The notes beneath the pieces are model-generated. The model was not told where the DNA came from and ran no database searches. It worked only from the letters and a program-made list of their open reading frames with translations. A program made the translations under genes and the position numbers. 64,000 nt of DNA from Rhea pennata (Eukaryota > Chordata > Aves > Rheiformes > Rheidae): contig NC_084671.1 in assembly GCF_028389875.1 (NCBI RefSeq), forward strand, positions 29,817,083 through 29,881,082. Reading direction: 5' to 3'. Shown here piece after piece: positions 11,486 to 24,900 of the stretch (position 1 is the first letter of the stretch; every line of letters begins with the position of its first letter).

Positions 11486-14455
11486 CCCGCTTGCTTGAGC
11501 CTAAAGCAGTTTGCTTCCCGAAGAACTTCCCAAGCAGAGCCCTGGGGCCACGGCCAGCTCATGCAGCCTACCTCGTGACTGGCATTGGGGTTGACATGGC
11601 AGTCGTGCACTGCAGCCAGCGCCGCCCTGGAGGCCCCTCTCTGCCACAGCCTTGTTATTTAGCATCTCTCACGTCTTAAAAATAAATAAATTAATAAGTA
11701 AGGACAAATGTTTTCCCCTCAAACTTGCTTTTGGAATGACTAAAAGGGAAATAAAAAGAAATAGAGGACAAGCAATTTCCTATCTGCCTTGCTGCTCATT
11801 CACATTTTTCGTAGAGCACTGGTACTTAGGCAGATTAGGTTTTAAATATGCATTATATATGCATCCATGTTAGTCTTACTCTGTCATGTAGTATTGTTAA
11901 GCCCAGAGCAAGAATAAGAAGAGGGTGTCATGTGCTAAATGCAACAGCTGGAGTAAAAAGTTTTCATATCGATTTGTATTTTTAAGCTGTAATTTCAAAT
12001 TAATGTATTTGGGTACCTAGGCCACATCTATACTCCAATGCCTAGACTTTGATGCAAAAGTAAGTGGACTGAATTACTTCCAAAAAAGGAAACGCATCAA
12101 ACTTGGGGCTGTCTGATAACAGGCATGTAAATGCCTATTCCTGGCACAACATATCCTTACTTTACACTGTTACTTAAGCAGCAGATCTCTGAGGAGCGAG
12201 AACACTGCTACCAGTGAAGTAATTCAAATCCAATCGATGTACGTACCCTCTGACAGGAGGCTCCTGGAGCTGCAAACTGCACTCAGCTCTGTTTCATACA
12301 GCTAGAAATTACTCAACCAATGTAACACAGAAGAAGCAAGGCAAATTTAAGGTTGCCCAAAAAGCAGAAGTAACCAATTTCAGTCTAACACTACGTTAAG
12401 AAACATAACCACTTGGCTTTTGAAATCACAGTCTTAGATGCACCACTAAAGCTGCAGGACTTTGGCAGGTCACCACGTGAACTGGTTCAAGGAAACCTGC
12501 AGCATGTTTGAGCCAGAGACATAGTATGCACAAGGCTGGAAAGCAACAAAGTCAAAACTTCAGCTAGAAAAGCCTGGATCAGTGTGCTTCCCCATCTCTG
12601 CTCTAGCCAAGTGCTCAAGGGTTGAGAAAAGAAAGTTATCCTCACAGCAATCGACACTGCAGCTGTCATCTGCTACCTTCCTGTAGAGCCCTATATGGTG
12701 CTACCGGCAACATCTGTCACACACAGAAAAGCAGCATCCAGGCCAGGTAGATCCAGAGCAGAGGAATGCTGCAGAGGTGCCTTCGCAAATAAATACCCAA
12801 GATAAAAAATGTCAAAATAAGAAAGCCAGTGAATTTTTTTTGAAGAAGAGCTGGTTTGTGACAGGTGACATTCCAAAGTCCAACTGCAGGGCTGTCTACT
12901 AAGAAAAACTGGCACAATCAGTGCTTTAAGATAGTCATGCTCTACTCTTAGTGTATATTATAAAAGTACTTGTTGAAAATGTCTGGTCATTTGTTCTCTA
13001 GAGATGAGACTGGATTATTGCTTATTCTAAAAGAACAAAAGGCAAATAGACCTTCAAAAAGCAGTTCCTGCATGGAGCCTGGAGGTCTGGTCATTTTACC
13101 AAATAGTCCATTTTCTCAGAGTAATTAGATTGGAATACAAAAGCAGAATAAAGCATCTGCATAGGTATTTTTCTTTCATGCCTTCCCCCACTTTAAGGCT
13201 CCTGTTGAGCAATAGATTTCCTGCGATTAGCTCACTTAGTACTGATTATAGCTCACTTCCTCCAAGGGATTAGCTGAAAGCAGCGCTCTGACAAATTTTT
13301 ATTCAAACCGTGCTACCTAGTCACAGCTCGCTTCCTGCCTCATCACTAACAGCACATTAGCTGAGCAGCTAATCAATTTGCAATGATTTTAGCACTGTAG
13401 AAAAACTCATGGATCCAACAAAACTCTGAGGGCCACCTCCACAGAAAGCAAAACGAATGTTCTTTGATGTTTTGCTTTCCAAGTCAACACACTTGGATCC
13501 ATGTGATTTAATCTGATCAGAAAAAGAGGTTTTGGAAACAGTAGGAGACTATCCTCACAGATTAGGAACACTTCTCTCTCCAATTCAGAAAAGCTGGTGG
13601 AAAAAAAAACACAGCAGCTGCAGACAAGGAACTAACTTTCTCTCAGCCTTGGCAAATGCAGTCTCAGATCTTCAGCCTGCCAAGAGAAGACTTGTACAAA
13701 AGCAAGTATGTAACCTTTATAATGCTCACTAAGAGCCAAATGGGTAATCTGTACCACCTATGTTTATTAAAAAGGTGTGCAGATGCTCTAATACAACATA
13801 GAGCTCTCCAGTCTTGCATACTCTAAAAAGGCAGACACCAAGCTCCATGGGACTTGCTGAAACATCTCTTTTCAGCTTTAGGTAGCCCTATATAAAATAG
13901 GTTGTTTGTCAACGTCAAACCACCTACCTACAAAAGTTAATAGTTATTTTATTCAGCTTCCCTTTATGGGAAGGGGGAAGGAGGAGGAAAATAAACTAAT
14001 CGAAGATATCCCAACCAAGCACACACACATCTAATTTGCAAGCACAATGAACGAAGTAAGACAATCCTTCAAACTGTAACTGAGAAAACGGATCAAAACC
14101 ACAGATAAAGAAACCTCAGTACTTCAAATTTTAATTTTTCATTAAGAAACATACAGGGATGCAAATTAACCAATCTAACTGCCTGTCAAGGCCTGCTCAC
14201 TAAAGGAGCAGATAACTTACCAGTGGCTTCCCCCCCCCTTCAAAATTAGCAGCCACAAGCACCATTAAGCATTTACAATGCAAACACTGAGGTGGTAAAC
14301 AGGCTCTTTCTTGCTATCTTTCCTTTAAGCCTACATGCAACAGAGGCAACACATATTCTTACTATGCAGATGGTAAAAGAGAACCTCAATATTTTGCAAA
14401 ATCAGACTAAATGACACACATGACAACATACCCTGGTAAATTCTTTCCATCTTAC

Positions 14456-14491
14456 CTTTTTCAGATTCTTCAAATTCCTTATGATTTTTGG
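14456..14491 (-). other. Candidate cryptic 36-nt exon in PAK2 intron 1
   Basis: On the minus strand a T-rich tract and acceptor (tttctgaattag) are followed by 36 bases and a strong donor (gaaaaag then gtaagatg). The 17 bases across the donor (14448-14464) equal those across the donor of the first coding exon of PAK2 (6584-6600). The exon body would read KNHKEFEESEK in one frame and contains no ATG. It lies upstream of the PAK2 start codon, so it would be an alternative 5' UTR exon if used. There is no transcript evidence; it may be a chance decoy. Confidence 0.2.
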
Positions 14492-16941
14492 CTAATTCAG
14501 AAACAAAAAACAGCACAGATAAAAATAGCTGGCATTTAATTACCAAGTGAAGGTGGCAGTTAAAAAAAAGCTGGTCAAAGCAGAAGAAATAACATACAAA
14601 AGGAGAAGGCAAAGAACAGGAAGTTAGTTTCAACCTTTTGTACAGAAGAAGAAAAAGCATTTCCAAAACTGTAATGAAATATGTTTACTGTGGATTGAAC
14701 TACAGAAGACAAAATATCCTACTGCATTTGAAAGGGTTACTAAAGCTTTGGTAGAGCCTTCTAAATATTCTTCAAATACACTGCCAATATAGTTTGCAAC
14801 CTAAAGCAATTCAGCTATTTACTTCTTACGCACTTAGCAGATGTGCAAGTCTTGCACTAGAAAGAAGTAACCAGTCTGCTAAAATGGCATGTTAGACATA
14901 AAAATAGATCCTGGTATTCTAATAAGCAATCAGGGTAGACATTGCCTTCTTGTTTTCAAGAGAAGATAAATGGATGAATGCATGTATTAGACCTATTACT
15001 TCTTCAACCCTAAGTGCTTATGATTCAGAGATCTTCGATTCTCAGTGCAGGAACAATGAAGTACAACTTTGATATAATTATTAATAAAGATAAGCAAAAC
15101 AGATTACACTTCTAAGATTCCAGCAGCCTACCAAACTGGCGGATCAACTTCACAAAGTCCGTGTATCTAGCTACAGACAAACGGCAATGAGCACATCCCT
15201 TGGTGAGGACAATTTTTTCTCTTGAATTTTGAATTGTTAACTTTTTTACTGGAAGGGGGAAATAACTTCATTATTAATCATTGTTTGTGACTGGAAAAGA
15301 TGGTAACAAGATTTAATTAAAGATATTCAAACTATTAACAAATATTAAAATATATCAATTTTGTTAATTAAAATCAAAAGAGGCAGAGACTAAAGACAGG
15401 ATGTTCAAGAGTCATAGTAAGAGTCCATTGTGCCGCAGAAAATTTAAGCAAATTATTACACTTTCCTTCACATTGCAAGACTTGCAATGCATCTCCACTT
15501 TTTCTTCCTTTAAACTACCAATGACAATCAATGCTCAGCACCTGAATTCTAATTTCTGCTTCAGAAAGAGAAATTAGATCACGTGGGATCCATTTTCAGT
15601 TCTCCGCTGCAGGGCTGGGTAGTTATTGCCTACGAGCTGAATTCAGGCCACACTTCGCTTCATACAGCCCACGGCCAGAGTTTTTCTTCAAAGAACCGTT
15701 GTGCAACACTGAATAATGATAATGCGAATGCAAAGGTGCATGCAAAGTGTATTCAGTCCTCAACAAGGAAATCACAAGCCAGCCTGCAGCATCTGCATCC
15801 CATGTAAATCTGTGAAATATGAGTAAGCACAAATGCCTTGAATCATTAACAAGAAAACACTTTTGAACCTTTATTTTCATGAGCTGAGGTTTTCCAAGAT
15901 CAAAGGAAAATGAGGAAAAACAAAAGTAGGGAAAGTTTGCAAGCAAAGAATTCAAGCCTTTATCTCCTCCTTGAGCTTCTCTCAATTAAGCCTAGCATTT
16001 ACAGGCAGTGAGCGATCCTGCATTCCAGAGCAAAAGTCATTTCAATAAATAGTATTCTTCTATGCACTAGTTACCTATACAACTTGGTACATTTTTATAT
16101 TTTTAATAGCATTTATAGTAGTTTCTAGTACAATCACCACTCAGTATATCAACAATACAGCTCTAAAAACATCAGTCTACTGGTGTTATATAGAGCAATC
16201 GCCATAAGACGACATTAGAAAACAAAGTCTTTTTTAAGCTCCCAAATTATTACTGGATAACAATAAAACCTTTAGCAAAGACACGGATTACCCACCCAAA
16301 TTATCAGCCTGAGACTAACCAGAAAGAGAAGAAACATTCAATGTGTTCCAGGACAGTTAAAAAAAAAGAGAGAAGAATTGATGTTTTAGGGATCCATCAC
16401 CATCCTATCACACTGATACAGTTGTCAAATGTCACTTAAGGAAGAAAGGAATAACAGGGGAAAGATATAGAGAAAGGGAGAGAGAAAAAACTCCCTCTAG
16501 GAGTACTATCTTTTTCATATACTGAAAGAATAGATGTCTTTGTTTCTCTCTAATGGTTGGGCAAGATTAGATAAAACAGTTAAGCAGTAAAGCAGAAGCA
16601 TTACCTCAACTCTACAGCCCCAGGGGTGAAACTCTTGACTCTTCTTGTGACACTGTAAAACAGTGTCTGCCTGGAATAAAATGGCACACCAGTAAATTCT
16701 GTCTCTTCTAAACTAGCTTTCCCAAGCACTGTGTGCACCAGTACAGAGCTACCACCCTGGTAATTGCAAACATTTGTAATGATTCCCTGGTTTGCTTAGA
16801 TTTCCCAAAGTTCCAGCAGCAGATGCTTACTACTTCATATCCATGCAGAACATGGACTCACCGGTAAACAGAGCTGCCTACAAGAAATCAGACTTACGAT
16901 CTTTAAATAGGAAAGCCACTGGAACATGACAGTAGGCCCTT

Positions 16942-16970
16942 AAAAAAAAAAGAAAAAAAAAGAAAAAAAC
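16942..16970. repeat. A-rich low-complexity tract
   Basis: Runs of A interrupted by single G bases. Confidence 0.85.
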
Positions 16971-18770
16971 AGAGAAAGGCCTCAAGTGGACACAATTAAT
17001 TTCTAGCAGCATCACAGAGAAAATTAAAAATAACTTCCTATGGGAAAATGGGAAAATTATATTCCATTTGCACCACAACAGAGGAACACAGTGATGTCTT
17101 CAAACCCACAAATTCCTCCCCAGGAAGCGTTCCCTTCAGCATCCTACTTCTGCACAAGAGAAATGCATTTGTCACTAGCTGGGAAAGTGACGTGTACAGA
17201 CAAGTGACCATCATTAACGTATTATTCTTAGCATATTTAATTCTAGTAGTAGAGGTAAAGATCACATGACGGAGTATAAACCCTACAGTCATTGGCATCT
17301 GCATCTACATCATAACCCATCGTTCCCATACGTTCAAGTATCAATAGTACAGAAAGCATAAACTGTAGCTGTTACATCTCAAATCAACAAGAATTATGTT
17401 CTTTATGCATAATAAATGTCATACATATATGACATTTCAGACATGCCAACAGAGAAGACTTGTGTTCATCAGAGTAACAGTAGACTATAATATGCAAAAT
17501 AAGAAAAAACAAGCTGAACAAACTGGCTCTGCATACCTTTCTTCAGCACTGAAACTCCAGTATTGATTTTATGATGTTTCCACTTCATGCTGTTAATTCT
17601 TTTTCTACTTTAAAATTAAAGATGACACACACATACAAGCAACATAGAATTTCATGATTTAATGCAACAAATCCCTGAAATTTGGACAGATGTTCTTGTA
17701 CTTCTTCCAGGGAACCAAAACACTAGTTTCAGGAAACCTGAGGAATGCCACATTCATCAACCTGCATTTGGAAACCTAAATGCTAGAAATAAGGTTAAGC
17801 TAATTTTTCAATTTTTTCTTTTAGTAGTAAAATTACTTCTCTATCTCTTCATACTTATAAATAGAATTTAAGTAAAATGTTGAAAAAACTAATCAAACCC
17901 AACTAGAACTGGTTGTACAGAGTATCCAAGTTACCAAGTAATATGAAAATACTCAGTCAAGAAAGCTAAAATGGTGTCATAATTCAATGACAATTAAATA
18001 AATGTACAATGATTTGAATACCAATTATAAGCAGTCAAATTTATCAAATTTTCAAAATATTGTAATAAAACTTAACATTGGACATTACCACACTTCACAG
18101 AAGTAGTTAGTATTTTGTCCTTGCTTTAGTGGTAGAGAAATAGATTATCTTCAGCAGTCAAATGCTGTTTATATGAGTACTGCAGCACCAGGAACACAAA
18201 AATAGAATATATTCCACCCCAAGAATGGAATACTTTTTTCAAAATAAAACTACAGAATGAAGAAAAAACTTCCCAATTTTATACACACAAGTACAGTGAA
18301 AACTAGAACAGAACAGGGTAACTAGCACTTTGAGAAGCAGGAGAGCTTCCAAACCAAGCAATCAAGCTAAAATAATATTTAAACAGAATATTGGATTCGG
18401 GAAGCTTCGGAAGACCTTAAGAAGCCTATAAACAAATTATGACAGGATTTAACACAGGAATGTTATATTGAAAACTAAGGCAAAATAAGTTTAGTTCAAA
18501 ACGTGAGAGACTAAATGTTGCATTGAAATTCTACATAATGCTGGTAACAAGTGGTCTTTGGGTTCCTATCTATCACGTTGCCTAACAACATATGTAAGAT
18601 GTTAAACAACAGTAAACATGATCCTGTCAAACTCATTATTCAAAAGCTGCTCCTCGGTTGTTTTATCCTATTAATATAGCAGCAATCACAGTTAAGCTAG
18701 TAAGGGCTGGACTATCTGGGCCAGGAAACTACAGAACTGTAGTTCTCATACTCTCATGAGTATTTTGAGA

Positions 18771-18807
18771 GTTTTTTTTTGTTTGTTTGTTTTTGTTTTG
18801 TTTTTTT
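18771..18807. repeat. T/G low-complexity tract (GTTT-type)
   Basis: T runs with interspersed G, grading into GTTT units. Confidence 0.85.
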
Positions 18808-20055
18808 GCTTCTTTTCAGGAGGGAGAAGGAAGGAAATATAAAACAGATTATTTTGCTAGAGATAGAAAGATAGGAAAGTGTTGTCATCATTACAGAATA
18901 CCCCATCACACCAAGAATTCGAAGTACTTGGCAAACTGAAAAGTAAAGAGCTTCGACCAAGTTTTCCTAAAACAAGGCAGAACCAGAAGACACTAACAAA
19001 AATGTTTTAAATGACTTATAACATAGCGAAGAGATGATGAATCCTTATTTCTTTCTTGGAAATAGCCTGCCTTAAAAGGAACTTGAAAATAATATAGTTA
19101 AAGGGAGAGACGATCTAAACAAACCTCAGGCCAAATGCTATTAAGAAATGAAAACTGAGTCTCAACAGGACAACACTTGGATAAGCTTAAAATTAATTAG
19201 CCCGATCAGCTCCACATACTACATATCAGTTCAATACAGAATGAATGAAATTCTTAAGAGGAGAATGATAAAGTTTCAGTGAAATGTTACTGAATAAGAG
19301 TTAAGGTTTTGAAAATGCATTTTTGCAATGCTTAGGCATTTAGATATGAGAAGGATGCGGTTCTCAACTCCAATTCTACTTTATCATCTTACCTCCAGTA
19401 ACAGTTGTGCAATTATAAAGTAGCTGAAGATGGCTGTAAGAATGAGACCGAACTCACATAAACGGACCTCAGTGACTAACGACCACCATCAAAAAATCAT
19501 CCATGAATTGCAGTCTTCCCTCCCTGAGGTCCTCACATACACACATACCATCCCAGTAAGAAATTGAAGGCATTTCCTCTTTTCTAGTAGAGGTAAGAAG
19601 TACTTCACTTATCTAAAGGGCTCTAACTTCACTACAAGGGATGCATCCTAACACCAACAAAAACAATTAAGAGATTGACATCTTACACGCTGAACAATGA
19701 ATGCAAGACTCGTGTTACAGAACTACATTAATCTTGGACATGATCTAAGCCCTAAATCACAGGGAGATGAAAGATATACCACGGAAGTATCACTACATGA
19801 TTGTCTTGCTCCTGTACTCCTTCAGCTGCAGGCACCACAATCACAGGGTGAAGCAGAAAGTAGCTGAAGCAAGTCCTGGGCCACATCCTAGCTCCAAAAA
19901 GCCATTAATAAAATGCTGACAATCAGGGTGAGGCAGATATTAAGGTGATAACAACAGATACTACAGCTGATACTACCCAAAACAACACTTGAATCAGCAT
20001 ACTAGCCTAGACATGTCAATGCTCTGAGCTAGCACAGCCATTTTACACCTTCAAC

Positions 20056-20077
20056 TTTTTTTTTTTTTTTTTTTTTT
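20056..20077. repeat. T22 homopolymer
   Basis: An uninterrupted run of 22 T on the plus strand. Confidence 0.95.
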
Positions 20078-21903
20078 AATACCATTAGATGCTGCTGGTC
20101 AGTCTAAACATATGAACCAGGGTATAAAACATTTCTATTGCAGTAAATCAGTACTGAAGGCTGACAATTTCTGTGACTATGAAAATACAAGCACTTTTGA
20201 AAAAAAATACATATGTACATACACACCCACACAAATCATCCTCGAAAGATTATGGTAACAGCATAAAAAAGTTAATCCATAATATAATGCCTCTAGAATT
20301 GGTCTACTTTCTAAGAGCTTGTCACCTAAGAGAAAATTCTCTCAGGTCCTTTCAATTCTGTTAAGAAAACAGGAAGCGAATTTCAGTAAGCTATTTCAAG
20401 ATAGTTAAACAGAGATAAGGATCTCTATTGAACTCGGTAGCAAAGAGAAAGTCCACAAAATAGCAATTTGAGCAGTCACTGGCTACCACACTGCTCACAG
20501 GAGAATGCTGCATTTCCCATTGGTGACCAGCGAGGTATGCTCACACATGCAAAGTGCATGAAAGCACTGATGATCCCTGTACCTCATTTAGGAAATAAAA
20601 GGATGTAGCTAAGAGAAAGGAACAATTAAATTCCTGAAGTTTGTCACATATCTTATCAGAAATCCTCAAAGTGACATAAACACTAAAGGCTAGCGAAGAG
20701 AAAGCTATTTCAGCAGCTGAGGAAAAATGTTTGCTCTTGCTCATGAAAGCGAAGAACAACAGCCCGATCTGTCTTCAGTTTTTACGAAGATCCCTGAAAC
20801 AAAACAAACTTCTCCAGCTAAGACGTTACCATAAATTTAGAAGCTCTGCAACTCACTTCGGCCCACGGACTTTGGGAGAAATAAAGTGAAGTATAACTGA
20901 CAACAACCACTTAGCCAAGTAAGACTTGGTAGAAAAGTACTGCCAAAGATCAACCAACTTCCAAAGGTTTTCAGTATCAGGACAAGAACGATATCCAACA
21001 AAATAGCAGAACATGTCATGAGAAAGTGTAACATGACAAAAGCCAATGTCAGCAGTGTGTCTGGCAATTCTCTCTTAAAATAACAAAGAACTGAAAAAAA
21101 AAATCACTTAAATCATGTTATTCTAGAAAAATAAAATCAAAGAGCACAAATTAAACCTAATACCAAGACGAAATGGTTTTAAAATAGTATTTTAAGCTAT
21201 AAGAATGGAGGATAAGTTATCTTCCCCTTTTTGCTCCTGTTTTTTTTTCTTTTAAATAAAATCTTAGTTTCTTTATTTCTTACTTCGGATGCTCTGTGCT
21301 CTACTATTATTGCTGTGGATGCGCTATCATACAATTTTACCAGGTGTTTTACCTTCTTCCACATGAGCAATACTCCAGTAAATTTTATCAAACATAAGTT
21401 CATTTGCTTCTGCTGCAAAAAATGAGACTTTTTAGAAAATGCTTAAGAAGCCAAGAAGAGGGAAAATTATTCCTCTCAAAAATAAAATGTTTTACAATGA
21501 AATAATTATTTAAAAAATGACACCAAAACTGAAAAATAAAATGCTCGGACCTGCCTGTGTAGAAAACATCCAAACTCTGAATTTTAATTTTCCATTTACA
21601 TCTGCTACCTAGAAAAATAATCTTGTATCTTAAACTTTGTAGCATTGATTCTCAAAAAAAAAAAAGTCACAGCATTACTATACCCCATACATAAAACCCT
21701 TGAAAATAAGTCTAGAAGGGCAGAAAAGCAAAATGAGTATTCACAAAAGCAATGAGTCACTAGTGCCCTGTCAACAGGTACTTTGGTTACTGTGACTTCA
21801 TCCCTTCATTCTGCCATATACTTCACAACATGACAAAAATGCAAAATCAGAGGGAGGTACTTACACAAATTTCCTGATTGCAGTGGTCACAACTCTCTTT
21901 ACC

Positions 21904-21947
21904 ACAAAGAATTACTTCTGACTCTACAAAGAATTACTTCTGACTCT
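21904..21947. repeat. Perfect 22-bp tandem duplication
   Basis: The 22-base unit beginning acaaagaattacttctg occurs twice back to back (21904-21925 and 21926-21947) with no difference. This indicates a recent local duplication in PAK2 intron 1. Confidence 0.95.
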
Positions 21948-24900
21948 TAGTGGTAAGTTTGGAAACTATTATCAAAGAGTCTTAACGTGTCAGCACAGGA
22001 TTAAAGTTAACTGCTCTTATTGCTGAATATTTTTCAAAATTCTTAACTTAACTTGCACCTTGGAGTAGAAGAAGGAGACAAGTAGAAAGATATGAGTGAC
22101 AGTGTCCCAATTCTAAAAATCAAAGCTGTCCCTTGATTTTTTTTTCCTTCAATCATGCCAGCTGGTATTTCACACATTAAAGAGGAACTCTTTCAAAGTA
22201 ATAATAATTTAACATAAACATTAGAACTTTCCAGGCCATAGCAAAAGATAATGATATTTTGTGAAGAGGTCTACAACATGTTGAACTGCACCTGTTTGTG
22301 CAGTTTATGTTTGATCTGCCGATTGAAATAACATTTCCGAAAGCTCAGAAACATGTGAAAATGTCTGAAAGATCAAAAAGCTAGACACATAACTTTCCAG
22401 CTCTTATGAATTGGGCCAGCATCAGACCACTAAGCAAAAGTTTCAAGCCAAGTTTAAAGTCAGTGATTAGTCTTCTGTCAATTCAGTTCTCTGATCCAGA
22501 CTACAACAGCCTCAAGGAAGCCCCAGCACTACTGCATGAGAGCAGGTAAAAATAATTATTCTGGGCCAGCACAGATCAAGACCCTCTCCTCCTCTCTTCC
22601 CACCCCTAAACAGCTGGTTCTCAGTTTGACCTAGGGGTAAAATCAAGTAGCCCTCTTACCTTAACATATCCCTGCTCTAAAACAGTTGCAGTAAGCGGAC
22701 TTAACAGTCAGGTAAAAATCTCAAGTCCTCTGCATATTTAACACTACTATACAACATCAAGTATTTAATCAGTTACAATCCAATTACTAGGTCAAAACAA
22801 GTAAACATGGTGACAGCAGTCCTAATCGTTTAGGAAGCCACTCAGATTTGGAAAAAGACTTATATAAGACACAAATGTTTGGAGCTACCTAAGCTGACCT
22901 CCCAAACCCTTTACCATATTCTGTATTCCCAAGGTACATCAAATGCCAGAGAACTGCATATCACATCTTTTCATGCCATCAACTCAATGGTGTTGAACTA
23001 GGAACCATTTATTTGCATGCTCTCAGCCTGCAGATAGTGGGTGGGAAAAGTGGTGGGAAAACTCAGGTTGGTTACCTTTAGAGCAATGTGTGTGTGTGAA
23101 TTAGCCTAACAGGCCCTACAGACACACAGCTGGGACTCTCCACAGAGGTTCTCACCTGTCAGTCCTTCCTCCTCAAGTAGCTTCAAAGAGCACTCATTAC
23201 CGGCATTTTAGTTAGCTACACACAATTGGCACCTCGGTGCTGACCAACCGATGTGATCAGTCTGTATGGGGAGAGGGAGATCCTTTCCATGACCTCCAAA
23301 TTTCAGAAATGCTCTTTTCAGCAGCACCTCAATTACACTGGAAATTGTTTCTCCTGGATTTTGCTATCTTGAACAGCATAAAAACTGCCAAAAATTTTTC
23401 CTTAATTGTCTTCTAATTCCTGACTGGTCAAACAGTTTAGCTAGAACATTTTATTAGCTTTTTCTTCTGTTTTTAAGCTTTTATCTTCTCCTTTTACCTT
23501 TTAGGTAATATTCTGATTTTTTAAAAATTACTAATTTTAAAATATTAGCAAAGCTTATTTCCACCTCCTTTCTTTTTTTTAAATTATATAACACACAAGG
23601 TAAATGATGCTTTAAATTCTGCCCTTTCCAAGAAACTGCCCAGCCAGCTCTTGCCTGACCTCGGGATAGGTGAAGTTTAAATCCTGGTAAGACCTCTTCA
23701 AAGACGATGGCATTCTTCCAGGTTCTTATTCTATCAAAGACCTTTCCCAGGGAAAGGAGCTTTAACATTCAAAGCTAATTTTACAAAGCATCTTCCAGAA
23801 ACAGCCTTTTTCCTCTTTTATCCAAGAGGTATTCTTGTAAGAAAAAGCAGTTCTAGAAGATTGTAGAAGAAACAGATGTAATACTTTCTATTCTAAGTTG
23901 TATTTTTTCCAATATTAACCTCACAGTACTGGCTAAAATTCTAACTTCATTCATTTAAAGAAGCTAGGGGAAAGCATGTGAATGCTGACAGTTGTAAATT
24001 CTTGCGGGTACATGATAAGTCAAGCATCCAGCACCAGTACCTAAACAGGAAGTAGAAAACTTCAGAGAAAAGTAGAAGTTGTATTGGAAAGACTTTTTAG
24101 TGTATTCCCATCCCTTAATACACCTGCCAGTTGTCCTCATTCTGGTTCACATTATGCTAAATCCCGTTGTTAATACAGTATACAACTTTTAAACCATACC
24201 CACAGTTGTCCTAACATGTTGGCTCCTTCCTACAGCTGCTTTTCTTTGAATTAAACCTACAGAATTAGAAGGTAGTAGAATTTATCTTATTGTAGTAACT
24301 GCCGTAAGGATAGGTAGAAATTTTTGCTAGTTTGCAAACAGAACATCTCTGACACAAGATTCAAACATAGCACAGTTGTTGGCAATAGGTAACCAACAGA
24401 GTCGTGCTGTTTAAGTATGCAACTTTGGACAAACCTGTGATTACAAAGGAGCTAACAGTTTCTGCAATGGTCAGCTACAGGACAATAGAAAATTTATGTA
24501 TGTGAACACAGCACCCTTGCTGATCCAGGCCTAAATAATAATTTAATTTTTTTGACAGGAATAGTGATGGTAATTTGCCAAGGTAACGTTTTTATCTTTA
24601 CGCAAAACCTCTTTCCACAGTTGTAGTAGAGAGGTCTTTCTCAAAGCAGAGAATCTAGAGTTGCTCATGAATAAATTTAATAGACAAAGACTACTGCTCT
24701 TCTCATTAGAGTCTGTTTTCTTCTTTACTAATCCTCTTCAGTCTTCAACTCCAATGCTGGGCTTAGATCTGTGGGGCAAAGCTCCAGCTCTCTGCTGCAA
24801 AGTATCTAATATTATAGTTCCATAACAAGGAGTGTTCAGTAAAACAGCTGTAAGTACCAACGCATCATTAGCAGCTGAAGCAAAGCATCTTAAATTCACA

